64,000 nucleotides of DNA from Tranquillimonas rosea (GTDB lineage Bacteria > Pseudomonadota > Alphaproteobacteria > Rhodobacterales > Rhodobacteraceae), in NCBI RefSeq assembly GCF_900111315.1, contig NZ_FOGU01000001.1:248001-312000 (forward strand), in the 5' to 3' direction. This document shows, in pieces, positions 24,084 to 32,695 of the stretch. Below the pieces are notes generated by a model. The model saw only the letters and a list, made by a program, of their open reading frames with translations, did no database searches and had not been told where the DNA came from. The position numbers were made by a program, and so were the translations under genes. How positions within the stretch are numbered: position 1 is the stretch's first letter; each line of letters starts with the position of its first letter.

Positions 24084-26261
24084 TCAGCTGGTGGTGGTGG
24101 CGGAAGCGCTATCGCTGAAGGGCGACGTGCTGCCGAAAGGCCCGAACGAGCGGGCGAAGTAATAGCGGGTCTGGCCGTTGTTCAGGCCTCCCTCCGTAAG
24201 CGATGCCGAGCGGTTGGAGCCGATGTAGATCGGGTCGCCGAGCTGCGTCGCCGCGGCCTCGCTATCGGTGTCTGCGCCCCAGATCTCGACGCCCCGCGTC
24301 TCTGGATCGTTTGAGGTCGCGAACTCCAGATAGACTGAATTGGCCGAAGGGGTGACCTGGATAAATGTTGGCGCCGTGAGCGTGATCGTCAGGCCCTCGG
24401 CCGCGACCCCCTCGACGGTGCGATAGCGGGACTTGCCGGCCGCCGCCACGGTACGAACTCGGATGTCGTAGACACCGGAGGAGCTGAGCGCGTCCGTGAT
24501 GCCGTAGACCTGGTCGCTGTCGTCCCGCACGTCTCCGCTGATGATGCGGCGCTCGGACCAGCCGGCTTCGGCGGTCTGACCCGGATCGTATTCCCTGATC
24601 TGCCACTCATAGGCGTCGACGCCTGACGACAGCGACGGATCAAAAGCGAACCGGAGCCTGGGCAATACCGTGTCGCCCGTGTCGAGGTTGGCGGCCGAGA
24701 CAGTGATCGGTCCCGGCAACTGCACCTCGCCCCGATCGCCGTCATAGGGCTCGGTGACGATCTCTTCCTCTTCGGCAGCGGACCACTCGTAGATCGCCTC
24801 GCTGTGCAGGACCATCGCCGCCGGCATCACCATCGCCATGGCGTCGTCGCCCTCTCCACCCATCGGACGGAAGGCCGGGTGAATGGTCTCGATCTCATAG
24901 GTGCCGTCAAACACGTCATAAGGCTCCGGGAACGCCACGTTGGCCGTGCTGCCCGCGACCAGGTCGAAGCACTCGGGCGGCAGCTGCACGCCCTCGATCC
25001 GGTCCTGCCGGCGCATCCGCAGGCCTTCGATCTTGCGCACGCGCATTCCTTGCGTCGCCGAGGGGCAGAACGGCAGCGAGAGCTTTTTCGGCGCGGCGAT
25101 GCCGCCGTCCTGTTCCCGCGCCCCGGGGATCGGCCAGGGCTGCAGGCTCGCCATCTCGTAGCCGCGCGCGGGCGAGAGGTACTCGACCCGCAGCTCGTTC
25201 ACGAGATCAGCGCCCGGCACCATGTCCGAGAAGGTGAAGCCCTCGCCCAGCACATCGTCGACGGTCGCCGCCGGCGGCTGCCAGACACCGGGCGCGATCG
25301 CCAATTGCCCGCCGATCCGCACCAGGTTCGCCGCGCCCGACAGCACGAGTGGGTTCACGACATCCTCGATCTCCGGACGATCATAGGTCAGCGTGCCGGC
25401 CGCCCGGTAGCGAGGCTCGGACCCGCCGTCTGCCGTCTGGATCGTCTCGTCGCTGGCATTCGCCGCATCGATGAAGCTCTGCAGATGCAGGTTCAGCGCC
25501 CGATACTGCCGCATCGGGTTGCGGCGCAGGGCGTCGAGCACGCAGAGCGCGTGATTGTCCGACCATTGCCAGGTGCTCTCATCGTCGGGGTCTTGCGCCG
25601 GGTCACGCGGGTCCCAGACGAACGACCATTGCCCCTCGACCTCGACCAGCGGCGGCACCGAGGGCCAACGGAGGTTGAACTCCTCGCTGGCCCCGGCCTC
25701 GAGGCGCATCCAGATCACGGTCCGCCCTTCCCAGCGGTCGCTGGCCTTCCAGAGGTCCTCGTCGCCGTCGACGGCCCATGGCACGTTGTCGAGGAAGAAC
25801 TGCGGCGGCGCGCCCTGGTCGCCGCGTCCGATCCACATCTCGACATGGTTCTCGAACAAGTCGCTGGCGGCTTTCGCGCCCTCGCCCTGCAGATCGAAGG
25901 GATCGCCGGTGAAATCGAGCCGCCGCTTGTCGAAGTAGATCACCGGATCGGTGAGCTTCGATGGCCGGCTGTTGAGGATCCAGCACCCCCAGATGAAGCG
26001 CGTCCGCACCGGCATCGCCACCGGCGTTCCCGTGGCGCGCGTGAGGCCGAGGGCATGGCGATAGGCCGGGTGCGGATCGGGTTGCGACAGCTGCCTTGAG
26101 ACGTCCTGCGCGTCCTGCTGGCCGCCGGAGATCGCCCGGATCGCCGTGCTCGCGAGGTAGCTGACGCCGAGATTGACGGCGGCTCCCGCGATGAAGCTGG
26201 CGGTGCCGTACCCGACGCCGGCCGACATCAGGCCGCCAACGATGGCCGTCTCTATGCCCAT
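24084..26261 (-). CDS. Tail tip/central fibre protein
   Basis: The 725-residue protein starts MGIETAIVGGLMSAGVGYGT, with a hydrophobic N-terminal stretch, then a long phage-tail region and, near the C-terminus, fibronectin-III-like segments (ITVSAANLDTGDTVLPRLRF, GLNNGQTRYYFARSFGPFG). It replaces lambda gpJ in position, between a cysteine-type tail-tip protein and the spike. The start ATG at 26261 overlaps the preceding gene by 10 bases; the frame remains open to 26465 but in the shadow of that gene. Confidence 0.8.
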   Translation of the reverse strand: MGIETAIVGGLMSAGVGYGTASFIAGAAVNLGVSYLASTAIRAISGGQQDAQDVSRQLSQPDPHPAYRHALGLTRATGTPVAMPVRTRFIWGCWILNSRPSKLTDPVIYFDKRRLDFTGDPFDLQGEGAKAASDLFENHVEMWIGRGDQGAPPQFFLDNVPWAVDGDEDLWKASDRWEGRTVIWMRLEAGASEEFNLRWPSVPPLVEVEGQWSFVWDPRDPAQDPDDESTWQWSDNHALCVLDALRRNPMRQYRALNLHLQSFIDAANASDETIQTADGGSEPRYRAAGTLTYDRPEIEDVVNPLVLSGAANLVRIGGQLAIAPGVWQPPAATVDDVLGEGFTFSDMVPGADLVNELRVEYLSPARGYEMASLQPWPIPGAREQDGGIAAPKKLSLPFCPSATQGMRVRKIEGLRMRRQDRIEGVQLPPECFDLVAGSTANVAFPEPYDVFDGTYEIETIHPAFRPMGGEGDDAMAMVMPAAMVLHSEAIYEWSAAEEEEIVTEPYDGDRGEVQLPGPITVSAANLDTGDTVLPRLRFAFDPSLSSGVDAYEWQIREYDPGQTAEAGWSERRIISGDVRDDSDQVYGITDALSSSGVYDIRVRTVAAAGKSRYRTVEGVAAEGLTITLTAPTFIQVTPSANSVYLEFATSNDPETRGVEIWGADTDSEAAATQLGDPIYIGSNRSASLTEGGLNNGQTRYYFARSFGPFGSTSPFSDSASATTTS

Positions 26262-26674
26262 CGCCACGCCCCCATCAGATCGCCATCCATCATCTTGAAC
26301 CCGCGCCGCGACTTCGCGACGTACTCTCCCGGCCGGATGCAGAGGCCGAACGTCGTGCCGCCCCGCGCGTCGGGCCGCGCGACGAGGCAGAGATCGCCCG
26401 TTCGCGGGATCGCGACCCGCTGCATGCCAGAGGCGCTGAAGGCCGCCTCCGACCAGGCGAACCAACCGCCGGCCCGCGCGACGATCCGCATCGCGCCCGT
26501 GAAGCTGTCATAGGCGGGTCGACCGCTCGCCAGCGGGTCGCGCCCGAAGAGTGCCGCCGAGACCCCGCAGGCCGTCGTCAGGCAATCGTGCCGGCCCCGC
26601 ACGAGCGGCCCGCGCATCTCGCGCCGGGCCGCCGTGAAGACCTCCGCCGGGCGGATGGTCACGGCGCCGGCCAC
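26252..26674 (-). CDS. Tail-tip protein of DUF6950/NlpC-like type
   Basis: The 140-residue protein sits where lambda-like phages usually encode an NlpC/P60 peptidase. It contains RHDCLTTACGVSAALFGRDPL, a cysteine-bearing helix like the one that begins such domains. A histidine partner is not obvious, so catalysis is uncertain. It overlaps both neighbours by 10-16 bases, as is usual in this tail operon. Confidence 0.65.
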   Translation of the reverse strand: MAGAVTIRPAEVFTAARREMRGPLVRGRHDCLTTACGVSAALFGRDPLASGRPAYDSFTGAMRIVARAGGWFAWSEAAFSASGMQRVAIPRTGDLCLVARPDARGGTTFGLCIRPGEYVAKSRRGFKMMDGDLMGAWRWA

Positions 26675-27273
26675 ACCGGCGGATTGACCCTGCGCTTATC
26701 GGCATGAATCAGGTGCCGCCCGGCCGTGTCGCCGGGATACTCGGCCTGCTGATCCTCGGCGCTGTGCTCGACCGAGGCCTGCGCCCGTGGCGGCGGCCCC
26801 ATCCCGAGCCCCAACAGCAGGTCGTGGCTGTAATCCTCACCCTCGCGCGCGAGCTGGAAGGTCCGCTCGTCGAAATACCCTGTGAACAGCAGCACGGGGT
26901 CGGCGGCGAGGACATTGCCATGCATCCAGGTCGTCACCCCGAACCAGACCGCGATCTCGCGATTGCGGATCACGCGGCCGCGTTCGGCCAGGATCGTCTC
27001 GAGCGTGGCCGAGACGCGGATCATGCCCCCGTCAGCCGTCAGGCCCTCGCCCTCGGCCGGCGCGGCGAAGTCGAAGAGGTTCACCTGCTCGTCACCGTCG
27101 ACGACATACCCGCCGCCGAGCCATGTCTTGCCGTCCCACTCCATTGGGAAGCGGCCGGTGTGGACCCGGACCGGGCCATCGGGCCAGTCGGCCTCGATCA
27201 GCAGGCAGGGAGCAACTGGAGCGGCTGACAGAGCGACCAGAAGCTCGGGCGAACAGCCACGTCTTAGCGCCAT
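26659..27273 (-). CDS. Tail assembly protein
   Basis: The 204-residue protein, beginning MALRRGCSPELLVALSAAPV, has a beta-rich middle (FPMEWDGKTWLGGGYVV, MIRVSATLETILAERG) and a C-terminal tail with SVEHSAEDQQAEYPGDTAGR typical of alphaproteobacterial phage distal-tail proteins. By order it corresponds to lambda gpL or the distal tail protein. It is preceded by a 235-base gap, so a promoter could lie there. Confidence 0.65.
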   Translation of the reverse strand: MALRRGCSPELLVALSAAPVAPCLLIEADWPDGPVRVHTGRFPMEWDGKTWLGGGYVVDGDEQVNLFDFAAPAEGEGLTADGGMIRVSATLETILAERGRVIRNREIAVWFGVTTWMHGNVLAADPVLLFTGYFDERTFQLAREGEDYSHDLLLGLGMGPPPRAQASVEHSAEDQQAEYPGDTAGRHLIHADKRRVNPPVWPAP

Positions 27274-27347
27274 AAAGAACCTATCTGAGTTTGACTCGAC
27301 CGAACGCCGCCAGCGACGGTCGCTTTGCCGGAATCAGGGAAATATCG

Positions 27348-27512
27348 ATGAGCGATAGCGACAAGGTGGCCGCGGCCCGCAAATCCATTCAGGCTTTGCG
27401 GCCTGAGCAAACGGAACGCGGGCCCACTATGTCACTGGAGAAACTCAAGGAGACCCTTGAGGCGATGCAGGATGCGATCGAAGACTTGGACCGGCGGCTG
27501 CCCAAAAACTAG
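27348..27512 (+). CDS. Small coiled-coil protein on the opposite strand
   Basis: The 54-residue frame MSDSDKVAAARKSIQALRPE continues into an acidic helix, LEKLKETLEAMQDAIEDLD. It lies in the 235-base gap between two leftward tail genes and overlaps the small gene at 27509 by only 4 bases. GGGAAAT precedes the ATG. The predicted helix with regular spacing supports coding, but expression is unproven. Confidence 0.5.
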   Translation: MSDSDKVAAARKSIQALRPEQTERGPTMSLEKLKETLEAMQDAIEDLDRRLPKN

Positions 27513-27631
27513 CGCCAGCGCAGGGACTCGCCCTCAAACGTCCACACGAGGGGGCGAGCCCCTTCGCTCCACTGAACACCCTCAGAGGTTTGGCGTTCTC
27601 GGGCAAACAGCCGCTTCAATAATTTCAGCAT
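27509..27631 (-). CDS. 40-residue protein in the tail operon
   Basis: The sequence MLKLLKRLFARERQTSEGVQ ends GESLRWR. GGAGG lies 6 bases before the ATG at 27631, and the start is 4 bases downstream of the preceding tail gene's stop, so it is probably translated with the operon. No family recognised. Confidence 0.6.
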   Translation of the reverse strand: MLKLLKRLFARERQTSEGVQWSEGARPLVWTFEGESLRWR

Positions 27632-27635
27632 CGTT

Positions 27636-28376
27636 TCACCTCCATGGATCTACGTGTGTGAATCCGCCGGGATACTCGTGCTCGAAGACCTCGCGGAACT
27701 GCCACTCGAACGACCACGAGCCGCTCACGGGCTGGATGGCGCGCGGGCGGTTCAGCGCCTGGAACACGACGTCTCGCCGCTCCCCGACGCTGACGAGGCC
27801 GCCAAACGAGAAAGCTTCGTCCAGTCGGATCGTCGCCCAGCCGTAGGCGTCCGCCCTGGCCACCGTCAGAATCCGACGCGTTTCTTCGCCCTCACCGTCG
27901 CGCATCACGATGAACTCTGACGGCCGCACGACCGCGCCCGCCGGGAGGCCTTGAACCTGAACCAACGGCCAGCCATCGTCTGTCGTCGGCGTGCCGTACA
28001 TCTCCAAATTGGCAGACCAGGACATGTCGGCGCTCTCCGCAGTCCATAGGAGCTCGTCACCGCTAGCGCGCCAGTTCAGGAGCTGATTCACGAGGTTCCG
28101 CCCGCGCGCATGCAGATGCCAGAGCGGCGCCATGGACGGCACGCGGACCAGCTGCGACCCGAAACCAAGCTGGTCCTTCAGCATCTCGATATAGCCGGCA
28201 CTGGCCATGTCCGCCCCGATGCCGGTCACGGTGGCCGTCGCGAGATACCGGGGCGCCCCTGCACCGGAGACACGCGAGGGCTTTCCAAAGTAGCTCCGCG
28301 ACCTGCCGATAGGGTGGTGGCGCGTCAGCTCCCACGCGGTGAGGCCGACCGGCGGCCAGGCAATGACCTTTGCCAT
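27636..28376 (-). CDS. Tail protein (distal tail-like)
   Basis: The 246-residue protein is beta-rich, with RILTVARADAYGWATIRLDE and GLVSVGERRDVVFQALNRP, and ends FEHEYPGGFTHVDPWR. Its position directly after the tape measure gene fits a distal tail/lambda gpM-like protein. The ATG at 28376 overlaps the tape-measure stop (TGATG). Confidence 0.7.
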   Translation of the reverse strand: MAKVIAWPPVGLTAWELTRHHPIGRSRSYFGKPSRVSGAGAPRYLATATVTGIGADMASAGYIEMLKDQLGFGSQLVRVPSMAPLWHLHARGRNLVNQLLNWRASGDELLWTAESADMSWSANLEMYGTPTTDDGWPLVQVQGLPAGAVVRPSEFIVMRDGEGEETRRILTVARADAYGWATIRLDEAFSFGGLVSVGERRDVVFQALNRPRAIQPVSGSWSFEWQFREVFEHEYPGGFTHVDPWR

Positions 28377-30445
28377 CACTTGCCCCAGCTACTTTTCTGG
28401 CCGTGCCTCATCGACCGCTGCAGGCTATTGTTGTTCTGCGCGAGACGGCGATCCATGTCCTGCTGCCACTGCATGCGCATGCGGGCCATGATCGTCCCGT
28501 TGTCGCTCATGAAGAAATCGCCGCCGGTCTGCCGCGGGGCGGATTGCGGCCCGCCCTGCCCCTTCGTGTGATCGACCACCGACTCCCGAGGGTGCATCAC
28601 GGCCCAGAACCCGCCCTTGCCGTCGAGACCGCCCGAGCGCGGGCCATCGCCGGTGTAGCCGCCACCGTCGTAGATCGGCCCGGCGAGGGCCGCTGAGGCG
28701 TTCATGGCCGGGTTCACGCCGCCAGTGCCGCCGATCCCGCCGAGCGCGCCCATCAGGGCATTGGACAACGGTCCCGTGATCGACCGGCGCACCCAGACCT
28801 TCGCGAGATCGGCGAGGATGGATTGCACCAGGCCCTTCACCTTCAGCTTGCCGGTGGTGACGAACTCGGCGATCGCGTCCTCGGCTTTCTTGAACCCGCC
28901 GACGATGGCCTCGCCGACACCCCCGCCCCAGTCCTTCGCGCCCTTGGCGTAATCAGCGAGCTTGCCTGTGACGGCATCCCAGCCGGTCGCGACCTTGTCA
29001 GCCGCTTTCTTGCCTTCTTCACCGGCTTTCCGCAGCGCCTCGCCGGCGCCACCCGCGGAATCCTCCGCACCCTCGAGCGCCGCCTTCGTGGCGCGGTCGC
29101 GGACATCTGCGAAGAAATCGCCCATCGGGTCCCGGCCCATAATCTGCGCCGCCTTGCTCCGGAAATCGCCATAAGCTTGATCACCGCGCTCAATCGCGGC
29201 GTCGCGCTTGCCCTCCGCCTCCGACCTCAATGTCTCGATCGCGTTGATGCCCTCGATCACCGTCGGCTTAAAATTCGTTCCGAAGACGCCGTTCAACTTG
29301 TCCTTGATGGAATCGATGAAGAGCTCGATCGAGCCGCCCAGCTTCCGGAGAATTGTAAGGACACCCTCAGCAGCCCCCCAGAATGCGGCGGAGAAGATGT
29401 CCGGAATGACTTTGACGGCCGTCTTCACTCCCTCCACCGCGACGGTGACGCCATTGATGATGAAGTTGCCGACGACCCGGACACTGGCCGTCACCGCGTC
29501 CCACGCCTTCTGGAACCAGGGCGCGATCTTCTCGATCAGCGGGCGCAGCTTGTCGCTGATCCGGCTGCCGATCACCGAGACCGCCGCCGAGACGGTGTCT
29601 CCGAGGCTCACCGACGCGTCCGTCGTCTCGTTGATCTCGTGCCGGAGGCCGAGGAAGGCGACGCCGGCGGCGGCCGCCGCGGCGGTGATCAGCGGGATCC
29701 GGGTCACGAGGCCGCGGATCATGCCGCCGAGGTCACGGAAGATCGCCCCGACGCCGCCGTTCCCGAAGCCGTAGATTTGCGCGATCTGGGTGCCCTGCTG
29801 CGCCATGACGGTGAACGGGTTCATCCCGCCCGCGAGCGACACGCCGATATCGTTGACCTGGTAGAACAGGCCCTGCATGCGCCCCGCGGCCATGCCCGAC
29901 GCTCCCGCCATGCCCTGGATCGCGGTCGTGCGGCCCTTCAGCGCGCCGATGCTCGCCAGCGAGGCCTGCCGCTCGCGCTGGATCGCCGCCGCCATCTCGT
30001 CGGCCGAGATCGCGCCCTGGGCATGGGCGGCTCGGATGTCGTTGATCGTGTCCTTGTACCGCCGCACCACGCCGAAGACGGGGTTGTACTTGGCCCGGAG
30101 CTCATCGAGGGCGCGGCCCTGCGCCAGGATCGCCGAGGTGCTCTGCGTCACGGCCGGGCTGACGCCGGCCATCCGGTTGATCCGGTCCTGCATGTCCGAG
30201 ATCGCCGGCGCGGTCGCCCGCATGCTCGCAGCGGCCCGCGACGCCTTGGCCGCCAGCCCTTCGAGCGCGCGCAGAGCGTTGCCGCTGGCCCCTTCGACAC
30301 GTTGCAGACCGGCCGAGGCCGGTTGCGAGCCGGTCGCGACGGCACCGAGCGCTTCCTGCCCGGTACGACCGATGTCGCGGAACGCATTCTTGACCTCGAC
30401 ACCGCCGTCCGCGCTGATCCGGACCGAGACCGATTTCCGGCTCAT
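28376..30445 (-). CDS. Tail tape measure protein
   Basis: The 689-residue protein starts MSRKSVSVRISADGGVEVKN. It has long alanine-rich helices, the conserved segment YQVNDIGVSLAGGMNPFTV followed by QQGTQIAQIYG found in lambda-type tape measures, a hydrophobic block AAAAAGVAFLG, and a glycine-rich C-terminus. It sets tail length and is ejected during infection. It follows the gpG/gpGT chaperone pair as in lambda. Confidence 0.92.
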   Translation of the reverse strand: MSRKSVSVRISADGGVEVKNAFRDIGRTGQEALGAVATGSQPASAGLQRVEGASGNALRALEGLAAKASRAAASMRATAPAISDMQDRINRMAGVSPAVTQSTSAILAQGRALDELRAKYNPVFGVVRRYKDTINDIRAAHAQGAISADEMAAAIQRERQASLASIGALKGRTTAIQGMAGASGMAAGRMQGLFYQVNDIGVSLAGGMNPFTVMAQQGTQIAQIYGFGNGGVGAIFRDLGGMIRGLVTRIPLITAAAAAAGVAFLGLRHEINETTDASVSLGDTVSAAVSVIGSRISDKLRPLIEKIAPWFQKAWDAVTASVRVVGNFIINGVTVAVEGVKTAVKVIPDIFSAAFWGAAEGVLTILRKLGGSIELFIDSIKDKLNGVFGTNFKPTVIEGINAIETLRSEAEGKRDAAIERGDQAYGDFRSKAAQIMGRDPMGDFFADVRDRATKAALEGAEDSAGGAGEALRKAGEEGKKAADKVATGWDAVTGKLADYAKGAKDWGGGVGEAIVGGFKKAEDAIAEFVTTGKLKVKGLVQSILADLAKVWVRRSITGPLSNALMGALGGIGGTGGVNPAMNASAALAGPIYDGGGYTGDGPRSGGLDGKGGFWAVMHPRESVVDHTKGQGGPQSAPRQTGGDFFMSDNGTIMARMRMQWQQDMDRRLAQNNNSLQRSMRHGQKSSWGK

Positions 30446-30495
30446 TCGCGGCCTCCCGACGCCGCGATCCGGCCGTTCTTGCTGTCAGACTGCAT
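30442..30495 (-). CDS. Possible 17-residue leader upstream of the tape measure gene
   Basis: MQSDSKNGRIAASGGRE begins 8 bases after GGAAGG and its stop overlaps the tape measure ATG (ATGA). It could be a translational coupling leader. Support is limited to the start signal and the overlap. Confidence 0.3.
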   Translation of the reverse strand: MQSDSKNGRIAASGGRE

Positions 30496-30517
30496 GATCG
30501 TCCTTCCGAATCCGCGG

Positions 30518-30910
30518 TCAGCCGAAGTCGCCGAACTCATCAGCACCTTCGGCCTCGCCGACGCCACCAACGACATGCCCGCGCTTCACCTCCGCCGACC
30601 GCTCATTGATCTTGCGGCAGGCGACCTCTTCGACCTCCGGCAGGAGATCGGCGACGGCGAGCGTGTCATAACCCAGGGCGTGGGCCATCTGGAGCGCGGC
30701 GCCGATATCCCAGCCGAGGACGGCGCCCTCGATCGCCCGGACCTGCCCGCCCATTTTCATCGCCAGGTCCCAGACCTGCGCGCCCTCTAGGGTTTGCGGC
30801 TGCCGGTCGACCGCGGGGCACGCTTGGCATTGCCGCCCTTCGATTTCGATGCACCCGCTGCAGTACGCCGCGCCCCCGCCGAAGTGCCAGTCTGCGAGGG
30901 CGCGGAGCCG
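30518..30910 (-). CDS. gpT-like extension made by -1 frameshifting (gpGT)
   Basis: After the slippery site at 30910-30916 the -1 frame is open to a stop at 30518, adding about 130 residues: a cysteine-bearing stretch (YCSGCIEIEGRQCQAC), then VWDLAMKMGGQVRAIEGAVL and WDIGAALQMAHALGYD. The last part resembles the DUF1799-like domain found in alphaproteobacterial gpT equivalents. A stand-alone start at 30760 is possible but would lose the cysteine segment. gpGT is needed as a tail assembly chaperone that recruits the tape measure. Confidence 0.75.
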   Translation of the reverse strand, partial: RLRALADWHFGGGAAYCSGCIEIEGRQCQACPAVDRQPQTLEGAQVWDLAMKMGGQVRAIEGAVLGWDIGAALQMAHALGYDTLAVADLLPEVEEVACRKINERSAEVKRGHVVGGVGEAEGADEFGDFG

Positions 30911-31263
30911 TTTTTTTCCTGCTCCAGACCCAGCCAGCGCGCCATGTATCGCTCCGCCCAGGCCTCGTAGAGCGCGTAATGGTCGAGGAGCGCCTCGACC
31001 GCCTCCGGCGTGACCTTGGCCTTCTTGCCATCATCGCCCTCGACGCCCCGCCAGTCGCGGATCACCAGCTTGGCCACGGCCTTGTTGAAAGCGAGCGCAG
31101 CCTCTTCGTCATCGTCCGAAGCTCCGCCGGCCTCGCGGTACGGCGCGAGGAGATCGTCGCGCCGGGCCTGCGCCATCACCGACGAGGTCGCGGGCGCCGC
31201 CAGGACGGAGACACCCGGCAGCAGGTCGACCCATTCGGGGTCGCGGTTCAGGTTGAGACGCAT
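30787..31263 (-). CDS. Tail assembly chaperone gpG-like
   Basis: The 158-residue protein, beginning MRLNLNRDPEWVDLLPGVSV, is helical and ends in a long Ser/Ala/Lys/Arg tail. It lies between the tail tube gene and the tape measure gene, the standard site of gpG. Near codon 116 it contains GAA-AAA-AAC, a -1 frameshift signal, so most ribosomes make this form and some make the longer gpGT. Confidence 0.75.
   Translation of the reverse strand: MRLNLNRDPEWVDLLPGVSVLAAPATSSVMAQARRDDLLAPYREAGGASDDDEEAALAFNKAVAKLVIRDWRGVEGDDGKKAKVTPEAVEALLDHYALYEAWAERYMARWLGLEQEKNGSAPSQTGTSAGARRTAAGASKSKGGNAKRAPRSTGSRKP
30868..30916 (-). promoter_or_regulatory. Programmed -1 frameshift site (A AAA AAC plus stem)
   Basis: On the minus strand the heptamer A-AAA-AAC (30916-30910) is in the correct zero frame (codons GAA AAA AAC). 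Four bases later an 8-bp perfect stem pairs 30898-30905 with 30868-30875. Slippery heptamer, spacer and stem together are the standard arrangement. Confidence 0.8.
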
Positions 31264-31273
31264 GGGCGCTCCT

Positions 31274-32236
31274 TTAGGCGTTGTTCGGGTTGTCGTAGCT
31301 GTCGACGTCGTTGACGAGCGTGGCGGTCGCCATCCGGCCGCCGCCGGCGGTCTGCGCCGCCTGCCAGGCGAAGGTCGCCTCGACGCCGCCGGGCCCTTCG
31401 ATCGTCTGTTTCGGCTTCGGCAGGTAGACGGCGTGCGCGGTCAGGGTGAACCTGGTGTCGGCGTCGATCTCGTAGCCGAAGGCGAACTCGGCCGGCGTGC
31501 CGTTAACCGCCGAATCCAGAAGCGTCTTGTCGGCAAAGCGCACGGTGATCTCGCCCGAGAGCATCGCCATCGCTTCCTCGAGACCGTCGATCTTGCCGTC
31601 CTCGCGGATGGTTTCGATCCGGTCGAGATTGTTGCCATAGGTGATCTGCCCCGAGACGACGTTCGCCAACTGCGAGCCACCGCGCTTGATCGAGCCGTTG
31701 AAGGAGCTGAAGCGCTGCAGCGCCATCTGCTCGAGCGTGCCGGCGGCGCTGGCCGCCGCGGGGTCTTCGCCCTGGGCGATTACGTTGACCGTCGCGGTCA
31801 CAAGCCCGCTCCGCTGCATGGTCCAGTTGATGCTGTTGGCCTTGCAGCCCGGGAACATCGCGTAATGCGGCACTTCGGGCATGCCGGTCTCGATCGCGAA
31901 GCTCGGGATCGCCCAGCTCGCCGACTGGAACTCGTGCGAGTACGGCGCGCCCGATCCGGTCATGGTGGGGTCGCCGAAGAGCGCCTTCAGCCAGATGCCG
32001 AGATAGCGCGCATCGATCGGAACGACGATGTCGCCGTCGGCGGTGATCGCGTCCTTCGTGGGCGGCAGAGGATCCCGGCCGAAGCCCAGGAGCTCGCTCT
32101 CGAGGAGCGGTTGCTCGCTCCCCAGCCCGGACGACGCGAAGGGCATCTTCCAGAACGCTCCCGCGCTCGGCGGCGTGCCGTATGCGCTCTCGAAGGCGAG
32201 CGCCATCTGCGCCCGCGCACCCCGTGCTCGTGCCAT
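31274..32236 (-). CDS. Major tail tube protein
   Basis: The 320-residue protein begins MARARGARAQMALAFESAYG, followed by many beta segments (GDIVVPIDARYLGIWLKALFG, GLVTATVNVIAQGED). Its pattern GTPPSAGAFWKMPF at the start and a C-terminal immunoglobulin-like domain match phage tail tube proteins of the TTP_3 type. It precedes the gpG gene by 11 bases. Confidence 0.82.
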   Translation of the reverse strand: MARARGARAQMALAFESAYGTPPSAGAFWKMPFASSGLGSEQPLLESELLGFGRDPLPPTKDAITADGDIVVPIDARYLGIWLKALFGDPTMTGSGAPYSHEFQSASWAIPSFAIETGMPEVPHYAMFPGCKANSINWTMQRSGLVTATVNVIAQGEDPAAASAAGTLEQMALQRFSSFNGSIKRGGSQLANVVSGQITYGNNLDRIETIREDGKIDGLEEAMAMLSGEITVRFADKTLLDSAVNGTPAEFAFGYEIDADTRFTLTAHAVYLPKPKQTIEGPGGVEATFAWQAAQTAGGGRMATATLVNDVDSYDNPNNA

Positions 32237-32257
32237 GATCCTGTTCCTTTCCGATGC

Positions 32258-32695
32258 TCAGCTCAGGGGGTCGGGCGACCCGTATTGAAGAATGATCCCG
32301 ATGGTGGCGGCCTTCAGGGTCGCCGCGCCCTCGACCGGCAGGTCGATCGGCTCAGGCGCCTCGCCGATGACGTAATCGCAGAGCCCACCGAGCGTCCGGT
32401 CGGCCGCCAGCGCCGCTGCGACGGCCGTCTTCGCCGCGTCGAAGACCGCGTCGCGCTCGGTGGCGCTGTTGCGATCGACGACCAGGTCGAGCTCGGCGCG
32501 GTGCTCGTAGAAATACACCGGCGGCGAGATCAGCACCTCGGGCTCGCCGGGATCGCCGTCCCGCAGGATCAGCGTGCCCGCCGCCGGGATCGTGCCCGGC
32601 AGCGTCGCGTTGCGCTCGAAGCTCGCGCCCGCCGGCTTGGCGGCGTCCAGCAGGGCGGCCAGCGCCTCGAGGATGGTTTCGCTCGTGCTCGCCAT
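32258..32695 (-). CDS. Tail terminator-like protein
   Basis: The 145-residue protein has ETILEALAALLDAA at its start, a central LILRDGDPGEPEVLISPPVY and a C-terminal strand pattern as in lambda gpU-like tail terminators. It starts at 32695, overlapping the end of the DUF6441-like gene by one base. A longer frame reaching 33223 is a shadow. Confidence 0.7.
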   Translation of the reverse strand: MASTSETILEALAALLDAAKPAGASFERNATLPGTIPAAGTLILRDGDPGEPEVLISPPVYFYEHRAELDLVVDRNSATERDAVFDAAKTAVAAALAADRTLGGLCDYVIGEAPEPIDLPVEGAATLKAATIGIILQYGSPDPLS

